From NCBI RefSeq assembly GCF_019112545.1, contig NW_025064895.1, positions 860,049 to 924,048 of the forward strand: a stretch of 64,000 bases of DNA. The letters run 5' to 3'. Shown piece by piece: positions 42,981 through 56,958 of this stretch (positions are counted from its first letter, which is position 1; each line of letters starts with the position of its first letter). The notes under the pieces are model-generated. The model did not search any database and was not told the origin of the DNA. It worked only from the letters and a program-made list of their open reading frames with translations. The DNA comes from Guyanagaster necrorhizus. Taxonomy: Eukaryota > Basidiomycota > Agaricomycetes > Agaricales > Physalacriaceae. The position numbers and the translations under genes were made by a program.

Positions 42981-45731
42981 TTAGAAAATAATCGCGGCAA
43001 TCTTTTCTAGCAAAGTGCATTGTGGTACTTCCACTGTCTCTGTTTCCTCGATGCTCGGAATGCCCTAATAAGCACAGCGTTGTTAGCAGGGGATATGCTT
43101 GGCAGGACATCCAAGAGCACTCACAGTTACCATATCCATATCTTTCGGTTTCCAGACGGTCGTACGCATTATGAATTTATAGCCAAAGTATAATGTGGCA
43201 AAAATCGGCAGATTGATATCTATCGGTCACCATCAGCAAGGTATTCCAACCGAGAGAATGACACGTACATGCAACCAAGAAATCAGATACGTTAAAGTTG
43301 AAAAACACCGCGTATCCGTTGACGAGGGTGAAGAAGATCGTCCAAAAGATACCCCACCATGCAAGGTAGGGTTGCCAAGAGTGATTATAAATGTTTTCCT
43401 TGAGATCGAAACCTTGGGACACCATGCCTCGACCTGGGAAGCGTCAGCTCGGGTAGTCAGCCTGGTTCAAAGCGGTGAGGTAACTTACGGAAGAATATGT
43501 AAGTCAGGTTAATACAGAACCAGCCGATGAAACCTCCCGTGGCTGTAAGGTTCTGCAACCAGCTACAGACCTTAACATGAGAAACAAGGTATTCACGTAG
43601 CATAAGACACATACTAGAAGACCTGTTCCGCACCACTACTAACAGTCATGAAAGATAACAACGAGAAGCAGCACTAACAGCATTCTCATCTCCACTGCCT
43701 TCAAATAACTATAAAAATAGCGGAGACATACCGTCACAAGAACAGCAGTAAGTGGGAGACCATTTTTTGTACAATACGTCAGGAAACGAGGTCCTTGTCC
43801 ACGTAAAGCAAGACCATAAAGAATTCGCGAGCCACAGAACAAGTAACTATTTCCAGCGGAAAAAGCACTCGTGAACACGGCCGCGTTGATAATATGAGGA
43901 AGAGCTGATGATAATAAGTAAGCTGTCTTCAGGCAGGCCTGCGAACGTACCTTTGACACCAGCACGGTTAAAAGCAATAACGAATGGTGACTGGGCGGCG
44001 TTTCCGGATGCTGAAGGACAAGTAGTGAGTCGTGATATGTATGCCCTGGGAATGACCAGGCCTCTTACTGTTCAACAAGGCGTCGTCGTCATAGGAAACA
44101 AGCATGCCAATCATAAGTATGCCTAGTATCTTCATGGCGTTGGTTAAGAACAAGATGCAAGATCGCTAGAAAGAGTAAACGTACATAGAAAATGACGATT
44201 CGATAAACGACCCGATTAACTGCCTTGCCTATATTTCGACGAGGACTTTCTGTCTCGGAAGCGGCGCTGGGAACGACCAAATAAGCGTCATATAGGACGA
44301 GACAAGAGAGTGCATTTCGTTTACATGGCCACTAGCTCCATGCCTATGAACGAGAAGGCAGCCTGGATGATTACAGACATAATTGCTAGGAAGCGGTCTG
44401 TATTAACATTAGAGACTAAGCCGGCTAGGCCAAGTGCTCCAGGGTTTTTCCAATACTGCAGAAATCAGAAAGTCAGGCATTTTGACTCGGTGTTCATTTC
44501 GGAGGTATACTTGCTCGAAAGCCAATTCGGTCATGGTTGGGTCCTCCACCGAGATCTATCACCAAACCAGCCAGCAGTAGGCCAATGATGGTGGAAACTA
44601 CGTAAGAATGGTGAATACCATATTGCAACATAAGGTGCGTCACTCACGCTTGATGAGGGCAAAGAAGAATTCGGCTACGCGCCTTGGTGAATACAAGGAT
44701 GGTACTTATAAAAGAAGATGTCAACGTACATTCTCCAAAGTATCTAGCAGAAATCTTCATTTAATGACTAATTTTCGACACAGAAACACTCACCTCACAC
44801 CAAAAATATTGATAGCGCACACGAACACACATATGACTGCCGTATAAATGGCGGCGTGACTGGCCTGTACAGTCCAGGGAATAACGTTGTTATGTAGTTC
44901 GCAATGACTTGCCACGCTACTTCACGCTTACATTGTTGTCCCAAAAGGTAAGCAGGATAACGGCTGCTGCGACCTCTACTGGAACAGAGATACTGTATAG
45001 AAACAAGTTATATTTTGCAACGTCATAGTCTACTAAACTTCACTCACGCTTGCCCATAAAAGTAGTTCTAATACCGTCAGTCAAAAATCATAAATCAGTC
45101 GGTGTAACCTACCCATCCGACCGCAAAACCAAACGCCGGGTCGACCCAACGGGCCGCTGTTCCGTAGCGTTTCACTAAAAACGTCATCAAGGATGTAGGA
45201 AGCTCACCAAAGTGTGGAAAAGTTCCAGATATGGGTGCAAAGGTGGACATCTCTCCCACTGAGCACAAGGAACTAGATAGTAGTAACATGCTAAGCGGAA
45301 ATATATTTTCTCAAATTGAATCATGCCTACGAATATGCCACTGTTCCAACCAATACGTACGCAATGAGCGCACCAAGAGGTCCTGCAACACGGAGAGCTT
45401 CACCGGATCCGAGAAACAGCCCAGTGCCAATAGTACCGGCAATCTGACATACAATTCAAGAATCCCTTTGGGACAAGGGACAGGGAATAGGATCATCGAT
45501 AAGTGGACTTACTGCGATCCTATAAATAAATTCGGTCAACAGATACAATTCAGAAACCAAAAATTTGTCTCACATCTGCACATGTCGCTGTTTTAATCGA
45601 CGCTTGAGAGGATCTGGGTTATCGTTATAGAGCTGAAATTTGGCATTGGGGGCAGCGATATCGTCAGGTGGTTGCGCCTCAGCGATCTCAGCCTTGATGC
45701 TGGTGCTGTCTTGTTTCTCGACGTCGTCCAT
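42981..45731 (-). CDS. Amino-acid permease (YAT/APC family)
   Basis: Starts MDDVEKQDSTSIKAEIAEA; the cytosolic N-terminus ends LKRRLKQRHVQM and is followed by the family hallmark IAIAGTIGTGLFLGSGEALRVAGP in helix 1. Later landmarks: SLMTFLVKRYGTAARWVDPAFGFAVGWVGY (split), AGNSYLFCGSRILYGLALRGQGPRF, KNGLPLTAVLVT, HSWQPYLAWWGIFWTIFFTLVNGYAVFF. The C-terminus is IPSIEETETVEVPQCTLLEKIAAIIF. Twelve membrane helices are expected; the gene has ten or more introns. It would import amino acids at the plasma membrane; specificity is not readable. A 7-nt microexon (45513-45519, GATCGCA) is required to restore QMIAIAG. An in-frame ATG at 45770 would add 13 residues; I chose 45731 because MDDVEK is the better family-like start. 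Confidence 0.85.
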
Positions 45732-46604
45732 GGAGTGACGGTGCTGAGACACGTAGGAGAACGTTTGCAAGAACCCCCCTTTGGGGCGACCAGACCTTTA
45801 TACGATTCAAGTTCGGATCTAAGCATCTTTCTCGTCCTGGCGAATCCTATATGCTTCTACGTCAAAAGAATTGGAAGGAGCTGATGGAAAATGATGAACC
45901 CGAGTTCGATGGAGATTGGTCAGGCTGTGGCTGGGAATGATGTTGAATAACAATGTACGGTGTTGGTACGCAGGAAGCAACATGTAGATTGGATTACAGA
46001 CCCATAGGCCACCTATCCATGGCATAAGTGATCACACTGGTCGGGGATGGAATCGACCGGTATGCACCGATGGTGCCATACAGGAACCAGAGTACCGAAA
46101 GGCACCATTGCAGAATTTTGAGGGGGCCTCAGTTCGAGTAGCTCCAGTGTCGAGGTTTTCCCGAGTCCGCGTCCAGCAAGATGCCGTACCGCCTGAGCGA
46201 TCGCGGACTGGTACAAAGCTTGGCCTTCCAAGTCATGATACAGAAATTTGCCAGAATACTATTCATCACCATTTTTTAAATATTCCACTGAATGAAGGTC
46301 CATAAGAGCTACTCAATTTCAAGACCGTACCCATCAGCTTCAAGTCGAGAACCGAGTGCAGCTGCACAACCTGCCGAACGAGAGGACTTTCGTCCTTGGA
46401 TCTCCAACTGATAAAGGCCTAATTATAAGAGCCTTGTGGCCTCATGGTAATCTTATTTGACCTCACTGTCCTGGTACGTGGTATGGGAATAGGTGGGTCC
46501 AGTGTTTGTTTCAGATTACTCCCGGGCCGAAGAGGATTTCAATACACACAACTGCACAGCTTATTTCCCTACTTAACGTCCACTACCTCTGTTGCTGGCC
46601 GATC
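45732..46604. other. Intergenic
   Basis: Divergent interval between the permease and the G-patch gene. No gene, tRNA or repeat was recognised; it presumably holds both promoters. Confidence 0.5.
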
Positions 46605-49539
46605 ATGAGTACCGGTCGACTGAAGCGTAAACTAGGCGACCTTGGGGTGGATACGTCTAGTACCAAGGCCAATGAAACGTTTTGTCTGGTGCGTGCTCCG
46701 TCGGCTTGGCCTTTTGGATTCTACTTAATTCTTACTTTAGATTGGGACGCCATTACCGCCCCTAGAAAAGTCAAAGGATAGTGGAGAGTTCGTACCTATA
46801 TGGAAGCAAGATGTATGTCAAGAAATTTCTCTATCTTCCGCTTTCTTATGTGCTGGGAAGGTCCGAGACGAAAAGGGTCGGAGACGCTTACACGGCGCAT
46901 TTACGGGAGGTTTCTCTGCAGGCTACTTCAATACTGTCGGCTCCAAAGAAGGTTTGTATTCCATGCCAGAATCGGTGGCACTATCTCATGCTTGGTCAGG
47001 ATGGGTGCCGTCTACATTCGTGTCGTCTCGGAATGACCGTGCCAAGCAGAAAACAACTCGCCCTGAAGATTTCATGGATGAGGAGGATCTTCAAGAACTC
47101 AAAGACAATCGAAACATTATTGACACCACAGATGAGATGGATTTTATGGGTGGAACGCAAGCTGAGAAACAAAGGAGAGAGGGCGCCGATGCGGAGAACG
47201 AGTGCGTCATATTCTTTAATCACTAGCTACTTCTAAGTTTCTACAGTTCCATAGCCAGTGTACTTGAGGCTTCAATGCTCCCCGCTCCAAAGGATTCGGC
47301 TGGTGCTCGAATACTCAAGAAGATGGGATGGCGTATTGGTAATGGCATCGGTCCTCGCGTCAGTCTGAAACAGCGAAAGCTACAAGATCTACAAGCGTTC
47401 ACCAGCCAAGCTTTGAGCGGCGATGACATAAAAGTAGCTGACGATGAGGAGGAGGCTAGCAAGCACATGTACGCTCCACGAGATACGCCCGTAATCAGGT
47501 TTGACCGTAAGGATAATTTTCATGGTTTGGGCTATCGCCCCGGTATGAGTCTGAATGAGAGTCTCGGTGTCAATGGTGGAAAGTCATCATCAGGACCTAA
47601 CCTATCTGGTGCGTCGACCACAGTGAATCACTTTGACAACCCTTTGAATTATTTGCAGCTGGCTTCGGTCTGGGCGCCTTAAATGACGCCGAAGAGGACG
47701 ACTTGGATGTATATGATGGCGCCTCTAGCCTGCGGAATCGTGTTGCGTACGACATTGCAGACAGTCAGAATGACGATAGGATGTCCATCGGCGCGAGTTC
47801 CGCAAGAGGGAAGACATCGAGCGTTGTAAGACCTTCTTGAAGCGGTCCCTTTCGTTAGCTTATCTTTTCAAGAGGTCAACGCCAGGGATGTTCAATGACG
47901 GTAGACTAATTCTCGCTGGCTTTGTAGCGTCGGACAAACCTGTGTTAGAGGATCGGTGGTCAGTCTGGACAATGACTGACAGTAATCCGAACCTGACATT
48001 CTATACAGGTACGCTCTTCCAGAGGTTCCTAAAGGATGGAAGCCCGACCCCCAACGAATTTGGGAGCAAGGTCCAGAGAAAGAGAATATAAAGCAAAAGA
48101 GCACTGCTCTGCCTCATCAGGAATGGAAAACGTCTGGACCTTCTGCCGATGAGGTGCGTTGTCAGTTGTCTCCCTTTTATCTGGTGGTCCTCAAAATGCA
48201 TATATAGCGTGGTGCGATGTTGGGAGAAACTCCCCTTCCTTCTGCGCCCCGGTCTGTGTTCGATTACATGTCAAAAAAAGATCGGGAACGGCTCAAGAAC
48301 ATTGCCTCCGGTGGGGCACCAACCGGACCTACGCCCGTTCCACCTGTGTCACTTACTGTACCATACCTGGAGCCTCATATAGCTAGCGCTGCTCTTCGTG
48401 GTTTTCAACCTTTTACTTCCGACCCAGCTAAGCAATCCCGATACACATCGTATATACAATCACAGGCAGATCCGACTGCGTATCCTTTCTCGCTGAAGCC
48501 CCTCCCTTCCCAACGCATGGACGAGTTCAATAAGGAACTCCAAGATTACTCCAAAGCTGCACAGATCTTCAAACCCGTCTCTGGCACCATGGCTGGCCGC
48601 TTTACTAGTGCCACAGTTATTGATCATGGCCCCAAGATCCACGAAGGTCTGCACACTCCTTCCGTGGAGGAAATTGCCGCGAAGGAAGAGGAGGAGCGAA
48701 AGCAAAAAGAGGAAAACGTTAGTCCCAAGGTACACGCTGCGCGAATGGGGATGTACGGCCCCATGACGAGAGAAATGAAGCCGTGGCAGCCAGCAAGGCT
48801 TCTGTGTAAACGGTTTGGCGTGAAGGATCCCAATCCGCCGCCGGAAGAGGAGGCAGCAGCACCGACGTTTGAGCCACCTGCACCCGATGCGTCGTTCTTC
48901 GCCACGCCGGTAGTTCCCTCGACGTCAGAGCGGAGGGATCTGTCGAACATTGGATTAGGAGAGGATGAGAGCCAGGGGAAGGACACGCTCACGTATGAAC
49001 GGCCTTCGATGGACGTTTTTAAGGCTATTTTCGCTAGTGATGATGAGGATAGTGATGATGAGAAGGATGGGAAGAAGGATGAAGAGGATGAAGAGACTGA
49101 AGCTACAGTCGCGGCTCCAAAGGATCCGATACCAAAGGATCCAGTACCGAGCCAGGTTTCTGGACCGGTGGATATGAGCACGTTCAAGCCGATGTTCATA
49201 CCACGGGAAGGCAAAGAGAAGGATAAAGAGAAGTCAAAGGAAAAGAAGAAGAGAAAGAAAGAAAAGGAGAAGAAACCTGTCTTGGTTTCTTTTGCGATGG
49301 AGGAGGATATAGGTAGCGCTGATGTTCCTCTGCCTGTGAAGAAGAAGCGGAAGGACAAGGATAAGAAGGGGAGGGCGAAGGCTAAGGATGATGACGACGC
49401 TATGTGGGTCGAGAAGCCGGCGCCGGAGGTTGTGAAGGACATGGAATTCTATCCTCCCCAGGATGATGACTCGACCATGGCAATCGATGGTAGTTATGCG
49501 CCTGCAAGAGGGAGGAAGAGGGCGATAGATTTCATGTAG
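46605..49539 (+). CDS. G-patch protein, GPATCH1/TOUGH homologue
   Basis: Starts [18 protein letters not shown]. The N-terminal family domain runs through [56 protein letters not shown] and [20 protein letters not shown]-patch-like unit follows ([20 protein letters not shown]). Later segments are [35 protein letters not shown] sequence and a long Lys/Glu-rich tail ending [10 protein letters not shown]. Homologues associate with the spliceosome and with DEAH helicases through the G-patch. About nine exons; the last, from 48217, is long. Its stop lies 20 nt from that of the convergent MAK11 gene. Confidence 0.88.
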
Positions 49540-49559
49540 ATATATTAATGATATCAAAT

Positions 49560-51095
49560 CTAACTGCTTTCTCCATCCTCGTCCTCGTCCTCGTCATCTT
49601 CCTCGCCATTGTCATCTTCCTCTTCCTCTTCCTCTCCTTCGGTCTCTCCTGTCTGCATGTCCCATTCATCTGCAGCATCTTCATCCTCATCCTCACTACC
49701 TCCTGTATCGTCCTCGCGCTTACGCTTCTTTATCACCGTATTGGTGACCGCTGCCTCACCATCCGCGATAGCGATGCAAGTAAGCCTAGTCCCTTTCGAA
49801 TCATAAACAGCCACCGGTTCAATCTCCTGGACTTTTTGTGACGTTTTGTCCAGTGCTGCCAGGTCATATACGTGGATTTTGCCATCAGACGATGCTGTGC
49901 ACACAATTGTCGTGGCAGTCCTCTTGGACGCTGGCAAGGCGATGGAAAGGGTCTGAACGGCTTTGACTCTGTTATGATGAGTAAATTGCAAGAGGAAGCA
50001 ATTCGTATAACATACCGATTTTCGTGACCCACCATCAAACCGATTATGGTCGGCGGTTTTTCGGGGTCATTTGAAACGTCATAGATGGTCAATTTTTTAT
50101 CTTCGGCACCGACGAGGAGTACTTCCTCGTCACTGTCAACGCGTTTGCAGAATTTTGCGTCGTGTAGTCGTGATGGGTGTTTTATTGTGTGTAAGAGTGT
50201 CATTTCCTAGAACCAGAATGAGAAAGGAATGATACGGATATCTACATAGGATACCGACAGTGTTGTAAAGGTCTATTGTCGATCCCGATTGGACGATGAA
50301 GAGTGAGCCCGATATGGACCATCGAACGACTTCGCCCTCTAAAAACCCCACTCAATATTGAAAGGAAAGAGAAGTTATGGAAATGACGGACCTTTTCCCA
50401 ACTTGGTACTCGCACTTCCTTTCCCCCGCATGAGATCCCACATACGCAGGGTCCTGTCCTTACCTACGCTCAGCGCTACCTTTCCAGACGGATGGACTGC
50501 TACGCAGTTGACATGGCCTTTATGGCCCTTCAGCGATCGCAAAACGGCCCAATCTCGTGCACGGAACAGACATAATGTCCCATCTTCAGAGGCTGAGAGC
50601 AAGTGTCCCCGAGACGGGAAGCTCAAGTGGGTTATTGAACCTAGATAATCGCAGGGTAAGAGGGAGAGTAGCATGGCAAAAACAAGGCTGCTTGCCTTCA
50701 TGATGCATAAGCCCCCCAATTTCCTTCTTCCTTCGCAGATCCCATACTTTTATTATTTCGTCTGAGCTCCCGGTAGCAAGCCATTTGCCTCCGCTTGGAG
50801 ACACGGCGACAGCCTTGATGCATGAGACGTGTGCAGGGAAGGTGAATATAGGCTTGAGGTGGAACTCGAGCATATCGTCATCCCCAGAGACGCGCCCTTC
50901 TAGTCCATAGAGTAGTTTCTCGTATGAACCGGCGACGATTTTGAATGTAGAGGGTAGAGTAGAGGGTTCAGTTTGTGGTACTGCTTTTTGTTTTCCTTTG
51001 TCCTTGGTGGATGATGCTGAGCTCACTGCCCCAGACTTGTCGCGTTTTGCCTGGACCTTTGCTTTTTTCGGGGGAGGAGGAGTGGCCTTTGGCAT
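49560..51095 (-). CDS. MAK11: WD40 ribosome biogenesis protein MAK11
   Basis: Basic N-terminus (MPKATPPPPKKAKVQAKRDK), then FKIVAGSYEKLLYGLEG typical of Mak11/PAK1IP1. WD repeats follow: FPAHVSCIKAVAVSPSGGKW, LATGSSDEIIKVWDLRRKKE; HEGSITHLSFPSRGHLLSA, EDGTLCLFRARDW; LKGHKGHVNCVAVHPSGKVA, GKDRTLRMWDL; VVRWSISGSLFIV; LLVGAEDKKLTIYDV; and CTASSDGKIHVYDL. The C-terminal 50 residues are highly acidic (Asp/Glu). Mak11 acts in 60S pre-ribosome assembly in the nucleolus, upstream of Rlp24. Five or six exons join in frame, starting at the ATG at 51095. Confidence 0.92.
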
Positions 51096-51597
51096 CAGAA
51101 TAAAAAATTTGGTGGACGTGTGCTGGAAAGGGTAGTGGCACCGCCACCGGACCGTCCCAACCGCGTCTTTTGACCTGTGCAGCTTGCTCGAGGAAGTACG
51201 GGATAGCTATAAGGACAGGCTTGGCACAACACCAAGCCCCCCGATCCATTACGGCACGCGAACGCTATTAGGTACATACGTAGTTATAATGTAAAAGTAG
51301 GGGGGGAGGGTGGGCGACGAAAAATAGCTCAGCAAAGCCTCATCAGGCAGCAGTGAACAGTTACTGGATGCGTTAGAGAGGCGACACCTCGAAGCCTGGT
51401 GGTGATGGTTAGGTAGTCTCACCTGAGGATGGGGGATGGAAGTGAAGATGAGAGTCGCACCAATTTTTCAGATATACCTTTTGCTGTTTCTCTGGAATTC
51501 CGCCTTTTCTTGTCCTTTTTTGTCATGTTCCGGCTGACTAATTGTATCATTCATAAGGAACATAAGTCATGTAACTTCCCATCCTTCCACCGTGACA
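51096..51597. other. Divergent promoter region
   Basis: Separates MAK11 and the WLM protease gene. A G-rich run (GGGGGGGAGGGTGGG, near 51300) is the only notable feature; no coding content is seen. Confidence 0.4.
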
Positions 51598-52652
51598 ATG
51601 GCCTCTGCATTTTCTGACATCGCAGTCACCGTCGTATTTCGCGGCACTCCTCATCACGTCAATTTGCTTCCCGAGAGCACACTGGGTGACCTACAGAATC
51701 AGCTGGAGAAGGCCACATCTGTATCACCCTCCCTACAGAAGCTCCTTTACAAAGGCAAGAATATCAAGCAGAATAGAGATGGCCAAGAGACGATAGCTTC
51801 AATGGGTCTTCGCAATGGGTCCAAGATCCAAATGTTGGGAACTACGTCAGAAGAGTTGGATGGTATACAGGCGACAGAGAGCGAACAAAAGCGGATCAAC
51901 CAGATATTGCAAGAGCGAGCGCTGAAACCGGCTTACAAGGTATTCAGCCTCAGTATCAGTACTGTGCCGCTGCTCACTGCGTATAGGTTCGCTCTACAGG
52001 GACGATGAACAGTGCTTCGCTCAACTACGGTTTTCATCAACTGCTGCCTCTTCCTCACTTACGCAACCCTACCTCCGCACATAAACTCTTACGGCGCCTA
52101 TCGGATGATCCAGCCATCCAGCACATCATGCAGCAGCATCAGTTCTCTGTTGGTGTATTAACCGAGTTGGCACCCCATGAGCATCCCGGGTTGCTTGGTC
52201 TTAACGTTAATGCCGGGCAGCAGATTAAACTTCGACTACGGACAGATCGTTATGATGGATTCCGTGCATACAATGAGGTCCGGCGTGTTCTATGTCATGA
52301 ACTGACGCACAACGTTTGGGGAGATCATAACAACGACGTACGTGCATGAATGTATCGTTCTGTGCTTTTACTGACGCTTGATTTTGCTTAGTTCAAGGAA
52401 CTCAATTCGAAGCTCAACAGAGAGGTCGCCGAATTCGAACGTGCCAGACGCGATGGCACGCATTCTCTGTCTGGTCTGGACTCTTACGACGTGTACGAAC
52501 CATCGCCGGAACTCGAGGCGGAGGCCCATATACACGTCCTCGGAGGATCTGGTCCTTTCAACCGTGACGAGGAACGTCGTCGGCATCTGTCGACAGAGCA
52601 GGAATTGGAAGATTCTTGTGGAACTGCAGGCCCATCTTCACTAGGCCCTTAA
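51598..52652 (+). CDS. Ubiquitin-like/WLM-domain metalloprotease (Wss1/SPRTN-like)
   Basis: Three exons. Residues 1-80 form a ubiquitin-like domain (AVTVVFRGTPHHVNLLPEST, LQKLLYKGKNIKQNRDGQ, GLRNGSKIQMLG). The WLM domain follows: YGFHQLLPLPHLRNP, AHKLLRRLSDDPAIQHIMQQ, GVLTELAPHEHPGLLGLNVN, GQQIKLRLRTD, and the zinc-protease motif HELTHNVWGDH with all ligands present. The C-terminal tail is short and Glu-rich. Ubiquitin-WLM proteins occur in fungi and plants and belong with Wss1, which degrades DNA-protein crosslinks; that substrate is inferred. The ATG at 51598 fits the start of the ubiquitin-like fold. Confidence 0.88.
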
Positions 52653-52998
52653 AGCCAAGCATCGACAATTCATATTCATTATAATCAAGGTCTTGTTCGT
52701 CGGAATATTGTAGATGCTAAAGACGGAACAGCGGCGTTCCACTGTTTAAGTGGAGGCCAGTTGCTGCTAAGGACATCGGTAAGTATGGTAAATAGTAGTA
52801 CTTACTGTAAGCCAAGCCTTGGATGGGTGCTCAGTGCCCGACGGATATGGAGACTTATTTGCATAATTAAATATATGATACGTTATTTACACCTGTTATT
52901 ATTCAGGGTTCTCATTTCCTGTTTTCGGGCTCAGGAGTACCTTTGCTCTCTGCTCTCAGCGTTGCGCCCGTTCTCCAGTCTATTTGCAAACGTTCATC

Positions 52999-53772
52999 AT
53001 GCCTAGATCCAAATCTGCATCTAATCTTCGCCAGCAGAGACTGAACTTCTCCGCTTCGAAGCGTACTTGTAGCTCTGGAAGCAAAAAACCTAATGGCACT
53101 CCAATCCTTTCAAATCCTGTAATGCTTGACTCGGACAACGATATTGACTTATCGTCTTCGGAGGATGGAGATGAACAAGTTCAAGTTGTACGTTCTCCTC
53201 ACAAAGACAAACAGGCTGTCGCGGGGTCAGGTATCAAGAATAAAGGTTTGTTACATATTACCTGGTCACCCAGTAGCAAGAAGCTGACACCATGACAAAG
53301 GGAAAGGGAAAGCTGATGAAATGGGCCTCGTAGAAAGGGATCCCAAGTGGAGGTCTATCTACAACGCATATAAGAAGAAGAGTGACGTTGTCGAACTGAG
53401 TGAGTAGTGTCTGTACCCTTTAGTCTTTCTCTCACATCAGATTGCAGTCCATGGCGAGGATCAAGACAAATTCCACGAGATACTTCGGGTTTTTGATCTG
53501 TCAGTCAACATTACCTTGCTTGCGGCTGCTATATTGACGATATATATGTGTGTTTCAGTTCGTACGAGTACGGTCCCTGTATTGGTGTCACAAGGTTGGA
53601 GCGCTGGGAAAGGGCTGCCAAAATGGGCCTCAACCCTCCCCCCGAGGTGCGCCCCATTTCAAAAGGTTGACACAGAGCTAAGCAAATTATTCAGATTCAT
53701 GACATTTTGACGACTCGGCAAGGAAGGCAAAGTTCCGATTATGCGCAGAATGTCTTCCATGGTCAGGTGTGA
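52999..53772 (+). CDS. POLD4: DNA polymerase delta subunit 4 (POLD4/Cdm1)
   Basis: Five exons starting MPRSKSASNLRQQRLNFSAS. A disordered Ser/Asp segment follows, then DPKWRSIYNAYKKKSDVV, KFHEILRVFDLSYEYGPCIG and VTRLERWERAAKMGLNPPPE, the diagnostic C-terminal block of the smallest Pol delta subunit, then IHDILTTRQG. This subunit stabilises Pol delta and contacts PCNA; RQQRLNF near the N-terminus could be a divergent PCNA-interacting motif. The protein is small (about 190 residues), as expected. It lies 350 bp downstream of the WLM protease in the same direction. Confidence 0.88.
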
Positions 53773-54365
53773 TGTGATGACCCTATGGTGAGTGTCGCAC
53801 CCAATAAGTGATCCATGGCACCAACACCAATACCGTGGTTTGAATAAGTCCTCCTTTCAGCGCCTTTTTTTCGATTTCAGCCTTCGCTCTGCATTTCGCG
53901 CGCTTTATCATTCAAGCTGTACTATTACCTTTTGCTTTCAAACTATCGGACCTATGTATCTCCCGCTTATACTCCAAGATGCAATTTTATACGCGCGGGT
54001 CTCGTTCGTCCTTCAATCACGCCGTGGGAGAGAGTGAGAGACTGTTTACCGTTTAAGGTATTGATGCGATCGTCGGTGTACATGCCATCATGATCTAGCA
54101 GGACGCCTGCGCATTGGTTGTCCTTCTATATAAATGAAGTCTAAAAAGTACGTATTTACCAGCTGATTGGGTGGAAAGTTGCTTTCTAAAGCTCTTCCAC
54201 TTACATGCTTTGTTAGTGTAGAAACAACTTCTTCCTGTCATCCGACGATGAGCCCAATCCGAGTGCTCCATAAGGGAACCAATTCTCATTCTCGTTCCTG
54301 CCAACGGACATAAATGAGAGCCAGCAAATGTATAGAATCACTCAACCCCCCCAATTCAACTCATC
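53773..54365. other. Intergenic
   Basis: No gene or repeat recognised; the 3' flank of POLD4 and the promoter of the monooxygenase. Confidence 0.5.
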
Positions 54366-56828
<2,463 letters not shown>

Positions 56829-56958
56829 AATACTGAAGTACTAGTTATCTATGAATGCAAAGTAACATAAGACATGGTATAGAATGCGACAGACAGATAA
56901 TGTGAACCAAAATGACAACTGGGAATGCAACAAACAGCCAAAAAAATCTATACTACAT

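Noticed and set aside
48624..49442. 272-residue open frame on the minus strand
   Set aside because: It is the antisense of the Lys/Glu-rich tail of the G-patch gene; its Ser/Phe-rich composition is what the reverse complement of AAG/GAG codons gives.
25088..53772. MSH6, WLM protease and POLD4 as a DNA-repair gene cluster
   Set aside because: They are separated by more than 20 kb of unrelated genes on both strands; proximity looks accidental.
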